A stretch of 15,289 nt of DNA from CAZHOS01 sp964534605 (GCA_964534605.1 CAZHOS010000022.1:1-15289), one strand, 5' to 3'. Numbered from the stretch's first letter, positions 1-7,461 are shown. Made by a program: numbers and translations. The notes: generated from the sequence alone by a model not told the origin.

Positions 1-2618
1 TAAAGGGTGCCCCAGTTTTGGCCAACTTCAACATCAACCTTTAGCTTTATCCCTAGCTCTGGGTGGATGCTCTCCATTATTTTCTGCATGTTAGTGGCGA
101 CGTCTTTGGCGATGCCCTCTGGGCATTCGATTATAATGCTGTCGTGCACCTGCATGATCTGCTTGGCTTCTGCCGGTAGATCTTCCTCTAGCTTTATCAT
201 GGCCATCTTCATTAAGTCTGCCTCGGTGCCTTGGATAGGCATATTGATTGCCTGGCGATAGGCGCTCTCGCGCACCATAAAGTTGCTGCTAGCAACATCT
301 GGAGTTGGGCGGCGGCGACCGAACATTGTCTCGACGTAGCCTTGCTCTTTGGCTAGGGTGCGTAGATTTTTTATGTACTCACGCAGGGCACTACGTTTTT
401 CGAAGTATCTGTCTATAAACTCCTTGGCCTCGCCGTAGCTCATGCCTGTCTGCTGCGCTAGCCCATGTGATCCTTGGCCGTAGAGGATACCAAAGTTTAC
501 GGCCTTGGCGTTGTAACGCATCTCTTTGGTTACGTCCTCAAGCGCTACTCCAAACACCTGGCTCGCCGTTAGCGTGTGGATGTCTATATCGCTATTAAAG
601 GCTTCAATCATGTCTTCGTCACCAGACAATATGGCGGCCAAGCGCAGCTCGAACTGGCTATAGTCGGCACTCACGAGCTTGTTGCCAGGTGCGGCAATAA
701 AGGCACCGCGGATACGCTTGCCAAGCTCGGTGCGGACTGGGATATTCTGCAAGTTGGGGTCGCGGCTACTTAGGCGCCCAGTCGATGTGACCGTCTGGCT
801 TAGGATGCTACGGATGCGCCCGTCTTTGTCCTGGTGCTCTGGTAGCGCATCCACATAAGTACTCTTGATCTTGGTTACCTCGCGGTAGTGGCTAATGTGG
901 GTAATTATGGGGTGCAGGTCCTTAAGCTTTGCCAGTTCGCTGGCGGCGGTACTAAAACTGGTCTTGGTCTTTTTAATGCCTGTTGTCGGCAGGTCTAGGT
1001 TGCCAAATAATATGTCGGCCATCTGCGCTGGGCTGTTGATATTAAACTCTGTATCGGCGTAGCCATAAATCGTTTGCTCGAGATCGCTAATCTCGCCCTC
1101 TAGCTCGGTGCGCATGGTGGCCAAATAGTCTGCATCCAGCAACATACCGTTCAGCTCGGTGCGTAGCAGTGGCATAATGCTGTGCCGGTCCAGGTCATAG
1201 GCGTGCGTCAGATGACTGTTGGCAGGATCTGTGTAGAAGCTGTCCATCAACCCTGCAACCTCTAGCATGGCCTCTAGGCTAAAGTAGGCGCGGGCATCGA
1301 CCTCTAGATCGTCTAGGCCTTGCAGGTTATGCGACTCGCTAAACTCGGCTACAACTGCTTCTAGCGTAACCTCGCGCATCAGTGGATTGCGCACAAAGCC
1401 TGCGATGCTTAGATCCATCGAGCTGTCCATGTCGGGCCTATAGTGGTCTTGTCCGACCATATGTAGCTGACGCAAAGTGTGCTTGATATCGAACATCACC
1501 ACAGGGTTCATGTTGTCGAATATTGGGGCTTTTAGGCCATCCTTGTAGTCAGCCGCGGCAACTTTAGCAAATGTCCCTGCAGCATTTAGGATATACAGGC
1601 TCTGCTGGTCGCCTTCTTGCATGATTGTTGCGGCGTACATGCCATCTGCCTTCAGACTCTTGGCATTCTTTGCAGTAATAGCTAGTGGAGCCTTGGCTTG
1701 GCGCTGGGCCTCGGTCTTCTTTTCTTCGACTACGTCGACAGACTCACTCATTTCGGCCGGTAGTTGACGTAGTAGGCTGTGGAACTCCAGCCTGCTCAGA
1801 TCATCACGCAGCTTGGACACATCTAGATCCGCCACGTCTAGCGCCTTAAGATCCAGGTCTACCGGTGCGTCGGTCATCAGCGTAACCAGCTGGCGACTCA
1901 GGTAGGCCATGTCTTTGCTGGCCGCTAATTTCTTGCGAGTAGACTCTTTGATGTTGTCTAGATTGGCATAAATATCGTCGAGATCCTTATACTCGTTCAG
2001 TAGGTCAGCTGCGCCCTTTTTGCCAATGCCGGCAACGCCCGGAATATTATCTGATCCGTCGCCCATAATCGCCTTAAAGTCTACGCACTGCTCAACATCA
2101 ACCCCAAATTTTTTGCGGTACTCGGCCGGGTCAAACTCTTGCATGTTACTGAGACCCTTTTTAAGTGCATACATTTTTGTTTTGTCAGTAACCGCCTGTA
2201 GCAAGTCTAGGTCAGAGCTCACCAAAATAGTCTCGATACCCTCGGCCTCCGCCTTTTTGGCGAGAGTCGCCATAATGTCGTCGGCCTCGTAGTCGTCGGC
2301 CTCGTAAAAAGGCCAGCTAAAAGACTCTAGCAGCCCGCGTAGTACCGGTATTTGGGTATAAAAGTCTTCTGGTGGCTTCTTGCGTCCTGCCTTGTATTCT
2401 GGGTAGATCTTTTTACGGCTACGAATGTTCGTACCAGACTTGTCCCAAGCGACACAGACGTAGTCCGGCTTGATCCGCTTGATGATCTCTAGCGCCAAAA
2501 CGGCAAACCCATAAACACCCCCTGTCGGCGTGCCATCTTTTGTGCTCAGCCCAGGCATAGCGTAGTAGCCGCGGTAAAAAATACTCTTACCATCTATCAC
2601 TACCAGCTTTTTACTCAT
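1..2618 (-). CDS. polA: DNA polymerase I (family A), 872 codons visible, stop at or just beyond window edge
   Basis: Repair and Okazaki-fragment polymerase. Residues 1-290 are the 5'-nuclease domain, with VVIDGKS (D9), YEADD (105-109), VSSDLDLL (133-140) and MGDGSDNIPG (185-194). Residues about 300-460 hold the place of the 3'-5' exonuclease, but the DxE motif expected near 325-335 is replaced by ADGMYAATIM and the second Asp region reads FDIKHTLR, so proofreading is probably absent. The polymerase domain has motif A ADYSQFELR (D652, E657), motif B RYNAKAVNFGILYG (K705, F709, Y713) and motif C QVHDSIIIE (D826). Motif C normally reads HDE; here the Glu is Ser. The last visible residues, VGQNWGTL, match the usual C-terminus, and the final two bases read TA, so the stop is probably cut by the window edge. 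The start is supported by a TATAAT box 6 bases upstream, which predicts a leaderless mRNA beginning at the ATG. Confidence 0.97.
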   Translation of the reverse strand, partial: MSKKLVVIDGKSIFYRGYYAMPGLSTKDGTPTGGVYGFAVLALEIIKRIKPDYVCVAWDKSGTNIRSRKKIYPEYKAGRKKPPEDFYTQIPVLRGLLESFSWPFYEADDYEADDIMATLAKKAEAEGIETILVSSDLDLLQAVTDKTKMYALKKGLSNMQEFDPAEYRKKFGVDVEQCVDFKAIMGDGSDNIPGVAGIGKKGAADLLNEYKDLDDIYANLDNIKESTRKKLAASKDMAYLSRQLVTLMTDAPVDLDLKALDVADLDVSKLRDDLSRLEFHSLLRQLPAEMSESVDVVEEKKTEAQRQAKAPLAITAKNAKSLKADGMYAATIMQEGDQQSLYILNAAGTFAKVAAADYKDGLKAPIFDNMNPVVMFDIKHTLRQLHMVGQDHYRPDMDSSMDLSIAGFVRNPLMREVTLEAVVAEFSESHNLQGLDDLEVDARAYFSLEAMLEVAGLMDSFYTDPANSHLTHAYDLDRHSIMPLLRTELNGMLLDADYLATMRTELEGEISDLEQTIYGYADTEFNINSPAQMADILFGNLDLPTTGIKKTKTSFSTAASELAKLKDLHPIITHISHYREVTKIKSTYVDALPEHQDKDGRIRSILSQTVTSTGRLSSRDPNLQNIPVRTELGKRIRGAFIAAPGNKLVSADYSQFELRLAAILSGDEDMIEAFNSDIDIHTLTASQVFGVALEDVTKEMRYNAKAVNFGILYGQGSHGLAQQTGMSYGEAKEFIDRYFEKRSALREYIKNLRTLAKEQGYVETMFGRRRPTPDVASSNFMVRESAYRQAINMPIQGTEADLMKMAMIKLEEDLPAEAKQIMQVHDSIIIECPEGIAKDVATNMQKIMESIHPELGIKLKVDVEVGQNWGTL

Positions 2619-2624
2619 GACCTA

Positions 2625-2630
2625 ATTATA
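2625..2630 (-). promoter_or_regulatory. polA -10 box (TATAAT), leaderless
   Basis: A perfect TATAAT lies on the minus strand, followed by six bases (TAGGTC) and then the polA ATG. A start site about 7 bases past the -10 box falls on the A of the ATG, so the message should be leaderless. No convincing -35 is visible 16-18 bases upstream, and there is no Shine-Dalgarno sequence. Confidence 0.7.
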
Positions 2631-2664
2631 GCAAAAAACAAACTTTGATGATATCGCTAGCGCT

Positions 2665-2907
2665 TTAAGCATTCGGGCCTTCGATATGTGCTACGGATGT
2701 GACACCTCCACCTTCAGCTAGCGGCCAGTAACGCGTACCTTGTGTCGAATCTGTTTCTAGGTCATGTATAGTTAAGGCCTCTCTAGCTTCATAGCTTGCT
2801 GGCCGGTCAAAGCCTTCGGTAAATTCTTGCAGCCTAAGCCTCAACATACCAAGCCAGCCCTTCTTTGGGCCTCTCCTGGTAATATTATCGCTTAGTCGTT
2901 CGCTCAT
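2665..2907 (-). CDS. small protein of unknown function (80 aa)
   Basis: I do not recognise this protein. It is a hydrophilic 80-residue product with a basic N-terminal third (RRGPKKGW), a mixed middle and an acidic, glycine-containing C-terminal part (LAEGGGV); it has no membrane segment and no cysteine. It follows the ABC exporter on the same strand after 51 bases and ends 46 bases before polA, so it may be the last gene of a dut-exporter transcript. The start is weakly supported: no Shine-Dalgarno is seen, and a poor -10-like CATAGT lies 7 bases before the ATG. The empty space on both sides and the absence of a competing frame favour a real gene, but it could be spurious. Confidence 0.5.
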   Translation of the reverse strand: MSERLSDNITRRGPKKGWLGMLRLRLQEFTEGFDRPASYEAREALTIHDLETDSTQGTRYWPLAEGGGVTSVAHIEGPNA

Positions 2908-2958
2908 ACCTAAGACTATGCGCCATCAAGCTCACCACTACCAAAGGCGTCCTGTTAA

Positions 2959-4761
2959 CTATTTGATCCTGAGGGATTGTTTATGGAACAAGTCGTAATA
3001 ACCCGTGCCTTTTTTGAAAAGTTCTTTGTGTGTACCTATTTCGGCCACCTTGCCGTCCTTCATGAAGACTATCTTATCTGCACGCGATACCGTGCTAAGC
3101 CTGTGCGATATAACTACTAAAGTCTTGTTATTGTAGAGATCGAGAATGTGATCCATAATTTCCTGCTCACTCTTTGCATCAATCGCACTAGTGGGCTCGT
3201 CCAGAACAAGTATTGGTGCTCGTCGATACAGTATGCGGGCTATCGCCAATCGCTGCGCTTGCCCGCCAGACAGCTTGAACCCATCGTCCTCTACATACCC
3301 GTAGTTTGTATCCAGCCCTTTTGGCAAGCCATCAATCACCTCGCTCAGACCTACGGTCTTTAGGGCCTTCTTTACCTTTTTACGATCATATTGGTCGCCA
3401 AAGCTAAGGGCGACAGACTGCCCAATCGTCAAAAAATCGAATGTAGAAAAGTCCTGCATCAAGGATGAGCTGTGCTTATAAAGACTCACAAAATCTACAT
3501 CGCGATGGCTAATCCCGTCGTACTGAATTAGCCCCTCTATCGGATCATAGAAGCCAAATAGATTCTTGATAAGTGTCGTCTTGCCCGCCCCATTCGCACC
3601 AACGATCGCGATGCTCTCGCCACGATTGATCTCTAGAGAAACCCCGTCCAGAACCTTCTCTTCCTTGGTAGGATAACTAAAACTCACGTCTGAAAAGACT
3701 ATCCTTTCAACCGAGCTCTCGAGCTTCTTTGTGCCAACCCTCTGCGCCTCATATTCTTGAGCTTCTTCGACGAAATTTCGATAATCATCAATGTGGTACC
3801 CGTAGATTATGATGTTAGACGCGCTACTGCTTAGTCGGTTGAGTGAAAGGACATAAGTGCCTACGAGCCGCCTACTCTGCTCGAACAGTCCGAGAGTCAT
3901 CGCGCCAGCAAACACTCGGGTTACCAGCCATATGTCTACTGCAACACCAACCCCCGTCTCTAGCGAATTAATCGCCAACTCTTGCTTGGCCGCTAAAAGC
4001 TCTTTATTGCGCGAAATGTCAACGGCCTTTCCGTACTCCTTACGCCACATGCTGAGTATTCTCTGTGCGATGTTAAACATACGTATCTCTAAAATACCCT
4101 TTTCGGAGGTAAACATTCTACTTATGCTACTTATTCTTACTCTGTGCGAGCGTCTTTCATCCCAGTATATGCGATTTTTTATTAAGTTATCTATACTCAA
4201 GCGGGTATTTATGAGCGGTAAAGGCAGTAAAACTATAAGCGCCCAGGGGACTGTCACTACCAGCGCGCCAATAACACCAATGATGCCTATTACTGCTGAC
4301 AATAAATCTGTCGTATAGCGGACGTCCCACAAGGCTTCACTCGCCCCCATAAGTGCTCTGTCGTATTTGTCTTTTGTTTCGGGTAGCTCAATGTGCGCTA
4401 TATTCGTCTCGACCCGATCTTTCATGAGGGACTGGTTCATCTCCATTTCGAGCGTCTCTCGATTGACCACAAACTTATACCGCTCCAACGCGCTCACTAT
4501 AGTAAAGAGGAGCTGCAGCAAAACACTCAAAACCAGCAGAATAATCGCTTTCTTCTGGCTTGCCTGCCCACCAGGTATGAGCGTCAGCTCGTTTATGAGA
4601 CCACCTACCAAAAATGCTTGCACAACGGGGTTGAGCCCATCAACCAATGCTTTTACTCCGTAAACCAGCACTAAAGACTTAGAATATTGCCAGACTCGTC
4701 GCACAACAAAAAAGTAGTTGCTGATCTGTCTACCAAAAGAAACTGTCCTGTGTTTAGCCAT
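2959..4761 (-). CDS. ABC exporter, fused permease and ATPase (600 aa)
   Basis: Half-transporter of the exporter type, expected to work as a homodimer in the cytoplasmic membrane; the substrate cannot be read from the sequence. The N-terminal half carries hydrophobic segments at about residues 29-56, 72-91, 153-186 (probably two) and 266-320. The ATPase domain (about 353-600) is intact: Walker A GANGAGKTT (388-396, K394), Q-loop Q436, signature LSGGQ (497-501), Walker B ILVLDEP with D521 and E522, and H-loop H553 in ISHRLSTV. All catalytic residues are present, so it should be active. The ATG lies two bases after the dut stop, which indicates translational coupling or at least co-transcription; no Shine-Dalgarno sequence is obvious. 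It could be a lipid, peptide or drug exporter. Confidence 0.95.
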   Translation of the reverse strand: MAKHRTVSFGRQISNYFFVVRRVWQYSKSLVLVYGVKALVDGLNPVVQAFLVGGLINELTLIPGGQASQKKAIILLVLSVLLQLLFTIVSALERYKFVVNRETLEMEMNQSLMKDRVETNIAHIELPETKDKYDRALMGASEALWDVRYTTDLLSAVIGIIGVIGALVVTVPWALIVLLPLPLINTRLSIDNLIKNRIYWDERRSHRVRISSISRMFTSEKGILEIRMFNIAQRILSMWRKEYGKAVDISRNKELLAAKQELAINSLETGVGVAVDIWLVTRVFAGAMTLGLFEQSRRLVGTYVLSLNRLSSSASNIIIYGYHIDDYRNFVEEAQEYEAQRVGTKKLESSVERIVFSDVSFSYPTKEEKVLDGVSLEINRGESIAIVGANGAGKTTLIKNLFGFYDPIEGLIQYDGISHRDVDFVSLYKHSSSLMQDFSTFDFLTIGQSVALSFGDQYDRKKVKKALKTVGLSEVIDGLPKGLDTNYGYVEDDGFKLSGGQAQRLAIARILYRRAPILVLDEPTSAIDAKSEQEIMDHILDLYNNKTLVVISHRLSTVSRADKIVFMKDGKVAEIGTHKELFKKGTGYYDLFHKQSLRIK

Positions 4762-4763
4762 GA

Positions 4764-5186
4764 CTATCTACCCGTGCTGCCGAAGCCAGCGGTTTTACGC
4801 TCGCCGTCCACTAGCTTCTGCGACTCTATAAATGTTGGACTCTCTACCTTCTGGATAATCATCTGGGCGATCTTGTCGCCCGGCTCGAACACCTGCTGCT
4901 CCTGCCCGAGGTTGTGCAGAGTTACGATAATCTCACCGCGGTAGCCAGCATCTATCACCCCGCCCATAACTTTTAGCTGACGATTACATGCAATGCCGGA
5001 CTTATCCCAAATAAAACATGCGTATCCTTCCGGCAAAGCAAGAGCGATCCCTGTGCTAATCTTCTTTTGCTCGCCCGAGGATAATACGACCCTCTCTATT
5101 GCTCTTAGATCTGCCCCGGCATCGCTCGTGTGCGCATACTCTGGGGTAGCCGCGTCTGGATGTAATTTTTTTATCTGAATATTCAT
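4764..5186 (-). CDS. dut: dUTP diphosphatase (trimeric dUTPase)
   Basis: Hydrolyses dUTP to dUMP and pyrophosphate, keeping uracil out of DNA and supplying dUMP for dTMP synthesis. At 140 residues it has the normal size of the homotrimeric family, and the five motifs occur in order: SDAGADL (21-27), WDKSGIA (60-66), GVIDAGYRGEI (76-86, catalytic D79 and uracil-stacking Y82), GDKIAQMII (103-111) and the C-terminal P-loop-like lid RKTAGFGSTG (130-139). Motif 2 has Lys where many members have Arg (PRSG becomes DKSG), a conservative change. It is the first gene of a probable operon with the ABC exporter and is divergent from msrA. A TATACT box 9 bases before the ATG predicts a 2-3 base leader, and there is no Shine-Dalgarno. 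Confidence 0.96.
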   Translation of the reverse strand: MNIQIKKLHPDAATPEYAHTSDAGADLRAIERVVLSSGEQKKISTGIALALPEGYACFIWDKSGIACNRQLKVMGGVIDAGYRGEIIVTLHNLGQEQQVFEPGDKIAQMIIQKVESPTFIESQKLVDGERKTAGFGSTGR

Positions 5187-5195
5187 CTTATTCTC

Positions 5196-5224
5196 AGTAT
5201 ACAGTGTGTATAGTAAGCTTTACA
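5196..5224 (-). promoter_or_regulatory. dut promoter, overlapping the msrA promoter
   Basis: The minus-strand -10 box TATACT (5201-5196) is followed by nine bases and the dut ATG. With a 17-base spacer its -35 would be TGTAAA (5224-5219), a weak 3/6 match that is exactly the complement of the msrA -35 TTTACA. One hexamer therefore sits at the -35 position of both divergent promoters, so a protein bound there could affect both genes. Confidence 0.6.
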
Positions 5225-5247
5225 TTTTATAGCGACCTTTTTATACT
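5219..5247 (+). promoter_or_regulatory. msrA sigma-70-type promoter (TTTACA-N17-TATACT)
   Basis: TTTACA (5219-5224) and TATACT (5242-5247) each match consensus at 5 of 6 positions and are separated by the ideal 17 bases. The expected start site, near 5254, lies after the first ATG (5250) and just before the second (5256), which bears on the choice of start codon. The 18 bases ending at the -35 box (5207-5224) resemble the dyad upstream of the 6030 gene. Confidence 0.75.
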
Positions 5248-5249
5248 TA

Positions 5250-5945
5250 ATGGATATGAGACAGTACTTACCCCTCCTTATAATAGGTGTCGTAGTCTTT
5301 GCCTTATTTGCAGGATTATCACTAAAGCAAAATAATGAACAGAAAGAGATTAGCTTGAGAACAGCCATAGAAGAACCAGAAATTATCAGAGAAGAAGTTC
5401 CAGAAGGCTTAGCTCGAGCCACCTTTGCCACAGGCTGCTTTTGGTGCATGGAAGCGGTGTTTCAAGAAACGCCAGGCGTTAGCAACGCTATAGCAGGCTA
5501 TGCTGGTGGCGCCGAACATAACCCGACTTACGAGGACACCTACCTTAACAAAACAACACATAAAGAAGCAGTTATGGTCTACTACGACCCCGATGTCGTC
5601 ACCTACGCCGAGCTAATTGATCTGTTCTGGCAAAACATCGACCCGACAGACCCTAATGGTCAATTTGTCGACCAAGGTCCTAGCTACGTAGCAGCTGTAT
5701 TCTACGAAGACAGTGACCAGCAAGCCCTGGCGGAAAAGACAAAACAAGAACTAGCCGACTCTGGGCGTTTTGATAAACCTATTGTTACCGAAATACTCCC
5801 CTACACCACCTTCTACCAGGCCGAGGACTACCACCAAGACTTCTACCTAAAGAGCCCTGGACGCTACCAAAGCTATTCTGGTGCCAGCGGGCGCAAAGAG
5901 TTCAAGGATCTAATCTGGCAAGAGATCCAAAAAGAACAATCCTAA
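5250..5945 (+). CDS. msrA: membrane-anchored peptide methionine sulfoxide reductase A
   Basis: Reduces methionine-S-sulfoxide in oxidised proteins. A hydrophobic segment at residues 4-24 followed by a polar linker (25-52) indicates an N-terminal anchor or uncleaved signal with the enzyme outside the membrane. The catalytic core has TGCFWC (61-66, nucleophile C63), the HKEAV motif with E106, DQGPSY (141-146) and YHQDFYL (194-200). C63 and C66 are the only cysteines: the distal resolving cysteines of E. coli-type MsrA are missing, so recycling would use C66 or an outside reductant. The family's usual QYRS motif reads SYVA here. The first ATG (5250) lies only two bases after the -10 box, while the second (5256, two codons later) would be the leaderless start, so MRQYLP is the more likely N-terminus. 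No Shine-Dalgarno is present. Confidence 0.95.
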   Translation: MDMRQYLPLLIIGVVVFALFAGLSLKQNNEQKEISLRTAIEEPEIIREEVPEGLARATFATGCFWCMEAVFQETPGVSNAIAGYAGGAEHNPTYEDTYLNKTTHKEAVMVYYDPDVVTYAELIDLFWQNIDPTDPNGQFVDQGPSYVAAVFYEDSDQQALAEKTKQELADSGRFDKPIVTEILPYTTFYQAEDYHQDFYLKSPGRYQSYSGASGRKEFKDLIWQEIQKEQS

Positions 5946-5956
5946 AAATTGTGGAT

Positions 5957-5986
5957 TTTTAGTGTAAAGCAGGCTTTACACTAAAA
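5957..5986. promoter_or_regulatory. perfect 14-bp inverted repeat overlapping a -35 box (probable operator)
   Basis: TTTTAGTGTAAAGC (5957-5970) and GCTTTACACTAAAA (5973-5986) are exact reverse complements separated by two bases. The right arm contains the TTTACA -35 box of the next gene. The position 12 bases after the msrA stop would allow a terminator, but there is no T-tract on the plus strand and a two-base loop is too tight for an intact hairpin. A dimeric regulator site is the better reading, perhaps with a secondary role in forming the 3' end of msrA mRNA. Confidence 0.65.
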
Positions 5987-6003
5987 CGATCAGTGACTAT
6001 ACT
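5975..6003 (+). promoter_or_regulatory. promoter of the exported-protein gene (TTTACA-N17-TATACT)
   Basis: TTTACA (5975-5980) and TATACT (5998-6003) are separated by 17 bases, the same boxes and spacing as at msrA. The predicted start near 6010 gives a leader of about 20 bases carrying the Shine-Dalgarno AGGAGG (6018-6023) six bases before the ATG. This is the strongest conventional expression signal in the window. Confidence 0.8.
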
Positions 6004-6029
6004 TAGGGCATCAACTTAGGAGGATACTT

Positions 6030-6950
6030 ATGAATAGTAAGATCGCAGCTCTCGCAGTAGCAGTAATTGCTCTGCTGGGCGTTGGTGCATTCGCACTTAA
6101 CGGTGACAGTGATTCGGAAGATACGAGCACTAGCACATCAAACAATACAAGCGTAGAGGCCACTACAGGCCTAGACGAGCTAACAATCGATAACCTTGCC
6201 CCACTAGAGGCAGGTCTATACGAAGGCTGGGTAGTACAAGGTGACGACAAGCTTAGCTTCGGTACATTTAACACCGACGAAGACGGCAATGTCATAGGCG
6301 AACTAAGCCTAGATGGCATCACCGCGCAAGATGGCGACACCGTTGCTATCTCTATCGAGCCAGTACCAGACGATGATCCAGAACCATCGCCAGTGATTGT
6401 TCTTGCGGGCATCATCGAAGATGGCTCTGCCGAACTAGCCTTCCCACTAGACGTCGCTAGCTTTAGCGGTGGCTACATCACAGGTACGCCAACTAACGAC
6501 CCAACCGGCCTAGAAAACTCTGGTGTATGGTTTGTAGACCCAACAGACGGTCCATCAGCCTCACTAAATATTCCAGACGCTCCTGAGGGCTGGGTATACG
6601 AAGGCTGGGTAGTATACGAAGGTACTCCTTACACAACTGGTCGTTTTGCTAGCGCTAACGCCGGTGACGATTTCAATGACTTCTCTGGCACAACAGGCAC
6701 TACGCCTAACTTCCCAGGTGAAGACTTTGTAAACAACCTGCCAGATGGCTCAGACTACTGGGACCTAGCTAACGGTACTAGCACAGTAGTTGTCTCTATC
6801 GAACCAGACATCGATGGTGTCGACCCAACTGGTGAAGGCCCTGCGCAGCTTAAGCCACTGTCACATCTGATATCTGAAGATATCGTAGACCACACACTGA
6901 CAGACCTAGAACTAGACTCTTCTGTCCCAAGCGGAAGCTTCAGCCTCTAG
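6030..6950 (+). CDS. exported acidic protein with two RskA-like repeat domains (306 aa)
   Basis: The N-terminus is a signal or anchor (hydrophobic residues 5-23, then a Ser/Thr/Asp-rich linker to about 50), so the protein acts outside the membrane. Two related units follow. Unit 1 (about 56-126) has YEGWVVQGDDKLSFGTF, an acidic DEDG loop and VAISIEP...PSPVIVLAG. Unit 2 (about 182-275) has YEGWVVYEGTPYTTGRF and VVVSIEPDIDG. Between them lies SGVWFVDPTDGPSASLNIP. The W-V/G-x-F and SIEP patterns resemble the extracytoplasmic domain of anti-sigma-K factor RskA, but there is no cytoplasmic sigma-binding part. From memory, similar stand-alone proteins occur in Bacteroidetes and archaea. The role is unknown; a surface or ligand-binding function is a guess. 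It has its own promoter, Shine-Dalgarno and terminator, and so forms a single-gene unit. Confidence 0.85.
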   Translation: MNSKIAALAVAVIALLGVGAFALNGDSDSEDTSTSTSNNTSVEATTGLDELTIDNLAPLEAGLYEGWVVQGDDKLSFGTFNTDEDGNVIGELSLDGITAQDGDTVAISIEPVPDDDPEPSPVIVLAGIIEDGSAELAFPLDVASFSGGYITGTPTNDPTGLENSGVWFVDPTDGPSASLNIPDAPEGWVYEGWVVYEGTPYTTGRFASANAGDDFNDFSGTTGTTPNFPGEDFVNNLPDGSDYWDLANGTSTVVVSIEPDIDGVDPTGEGPAQLKPLSHLISEDIVDHTLTDLELDSSVPSGSFSL

Positions 6951-6968
6951 TATCTGATCCTAAAGATC

Positions 6969-7002
6969 ATTCAAAAAGACGGCAATTGCCGTCTTTTTGA
7001 AT
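6969..7002. terminator. bidirectional intrinsic terminator
   Basis: A perfect palindrome has arms of about 15 bases around an AATT centre. Its GC core (GACGGC/GCCGTC) is flanked by A5 and T5 runs, which gives a U-tract on either strand. It lies 18 bases after the exported-protein stop and 11 bases past the end of the converging membrane-protein gene, so it should serve both. Confidence 0.92.
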
Positions 7003-7013
7003 TAGCAACCGCC

Positions 7014-7461
7014 CTAGTTGCCCCAAGAGCTGCGCAGGCGGATCTTCTTCCAGATAAGGCCATCTAGCAACAGGTGGCTAAAGTAACCAGACACGGCAAT
7101 TATATACACCAGCAGAGCATCCCCAGCTATATCTTGCCCCGACAGCCACGGTATGGTCACCAACGGTAGCGGCACCAACACGGCCGCGAGCTTGCTGTGC
7201 GTCCAGCCGCGGTGCTTGCCGACAATCGGCGTCATCGCAAGCAGCCCAAGCAGGGCAGATAGCACAAAGAATCCGCCCAGTATCAGGATAATATTCAGTA
7301 CAATTCCTACGCCGTAAAATATATTCTGTGCCTTAGAGTTCGTGTCAACATCTGGCCACAACGCAGCCAGCACAGATATCGCTACTAAACCAAACGTCGT
7401 CTGCCAACTACCAAGTACGTCCTGCGTGCTTGGTAGCCATTCGCCAGGCGCAAGGTTAAGA
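7014..7461 (-). CDS. C-terminal part of a YdjM/DUF457-like membrane protein (predicted metal-dependent hydrolase)
   Basis: 148 residues are visible; the N-terminus lies in or beyond the assembly gap. The frame is open right up to the gap (LNLAPGEWLPSTQ...), so an internal GTG at 7373 is not the likely start. Hydrophobic stretches at about visible residues 18-31, 47-75, 90-107 and 116-130 indicate several membrane passes. The motifs KHRGWTHS and SHLLLDGL, spaced about 45 residues apart, are the His/Asp signatures of the YdjM/DUF457 family of integral membrane predicted hydrolases (His-Arg-x-x-Thr-His-Ser and Ser-His-x-x-x-Asp). The biochemical role of that family is poorly known. The gene ends 11 bases from a shared terminator. 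Confidence 0.75.

Noticed and set aside
3857..4318. Plus-strand open frame of 153 codons inside the ABC exporter
   Set aside because: It is antisense to a clear exporter coding sequence, has no promoter or ribosome-binding site, and its translation has no family features.
5957..5986. Classical rho-independent terminator for msrA
   Set aside because: There is no T-run after the stem on the plus strand, the loop is only two bases, and the right arm is the -35 box of the next gene; an operator is more likely.
6011..6415. Minus-strand frame of 134 codons over the exported-protein gene
   Set aside because: The Ser-rich translation is a by-product of the Asp/Glu/Thr-rich sense strand; the sense gene has promoter, Shine-Dalgarno and terminator.
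7371..7373. GTG start for the YdjM-like protein
   Set aside because: The reading frame is open and protein-like upstream to the gap edge, and no ribosome-binding site precedes the GTG.
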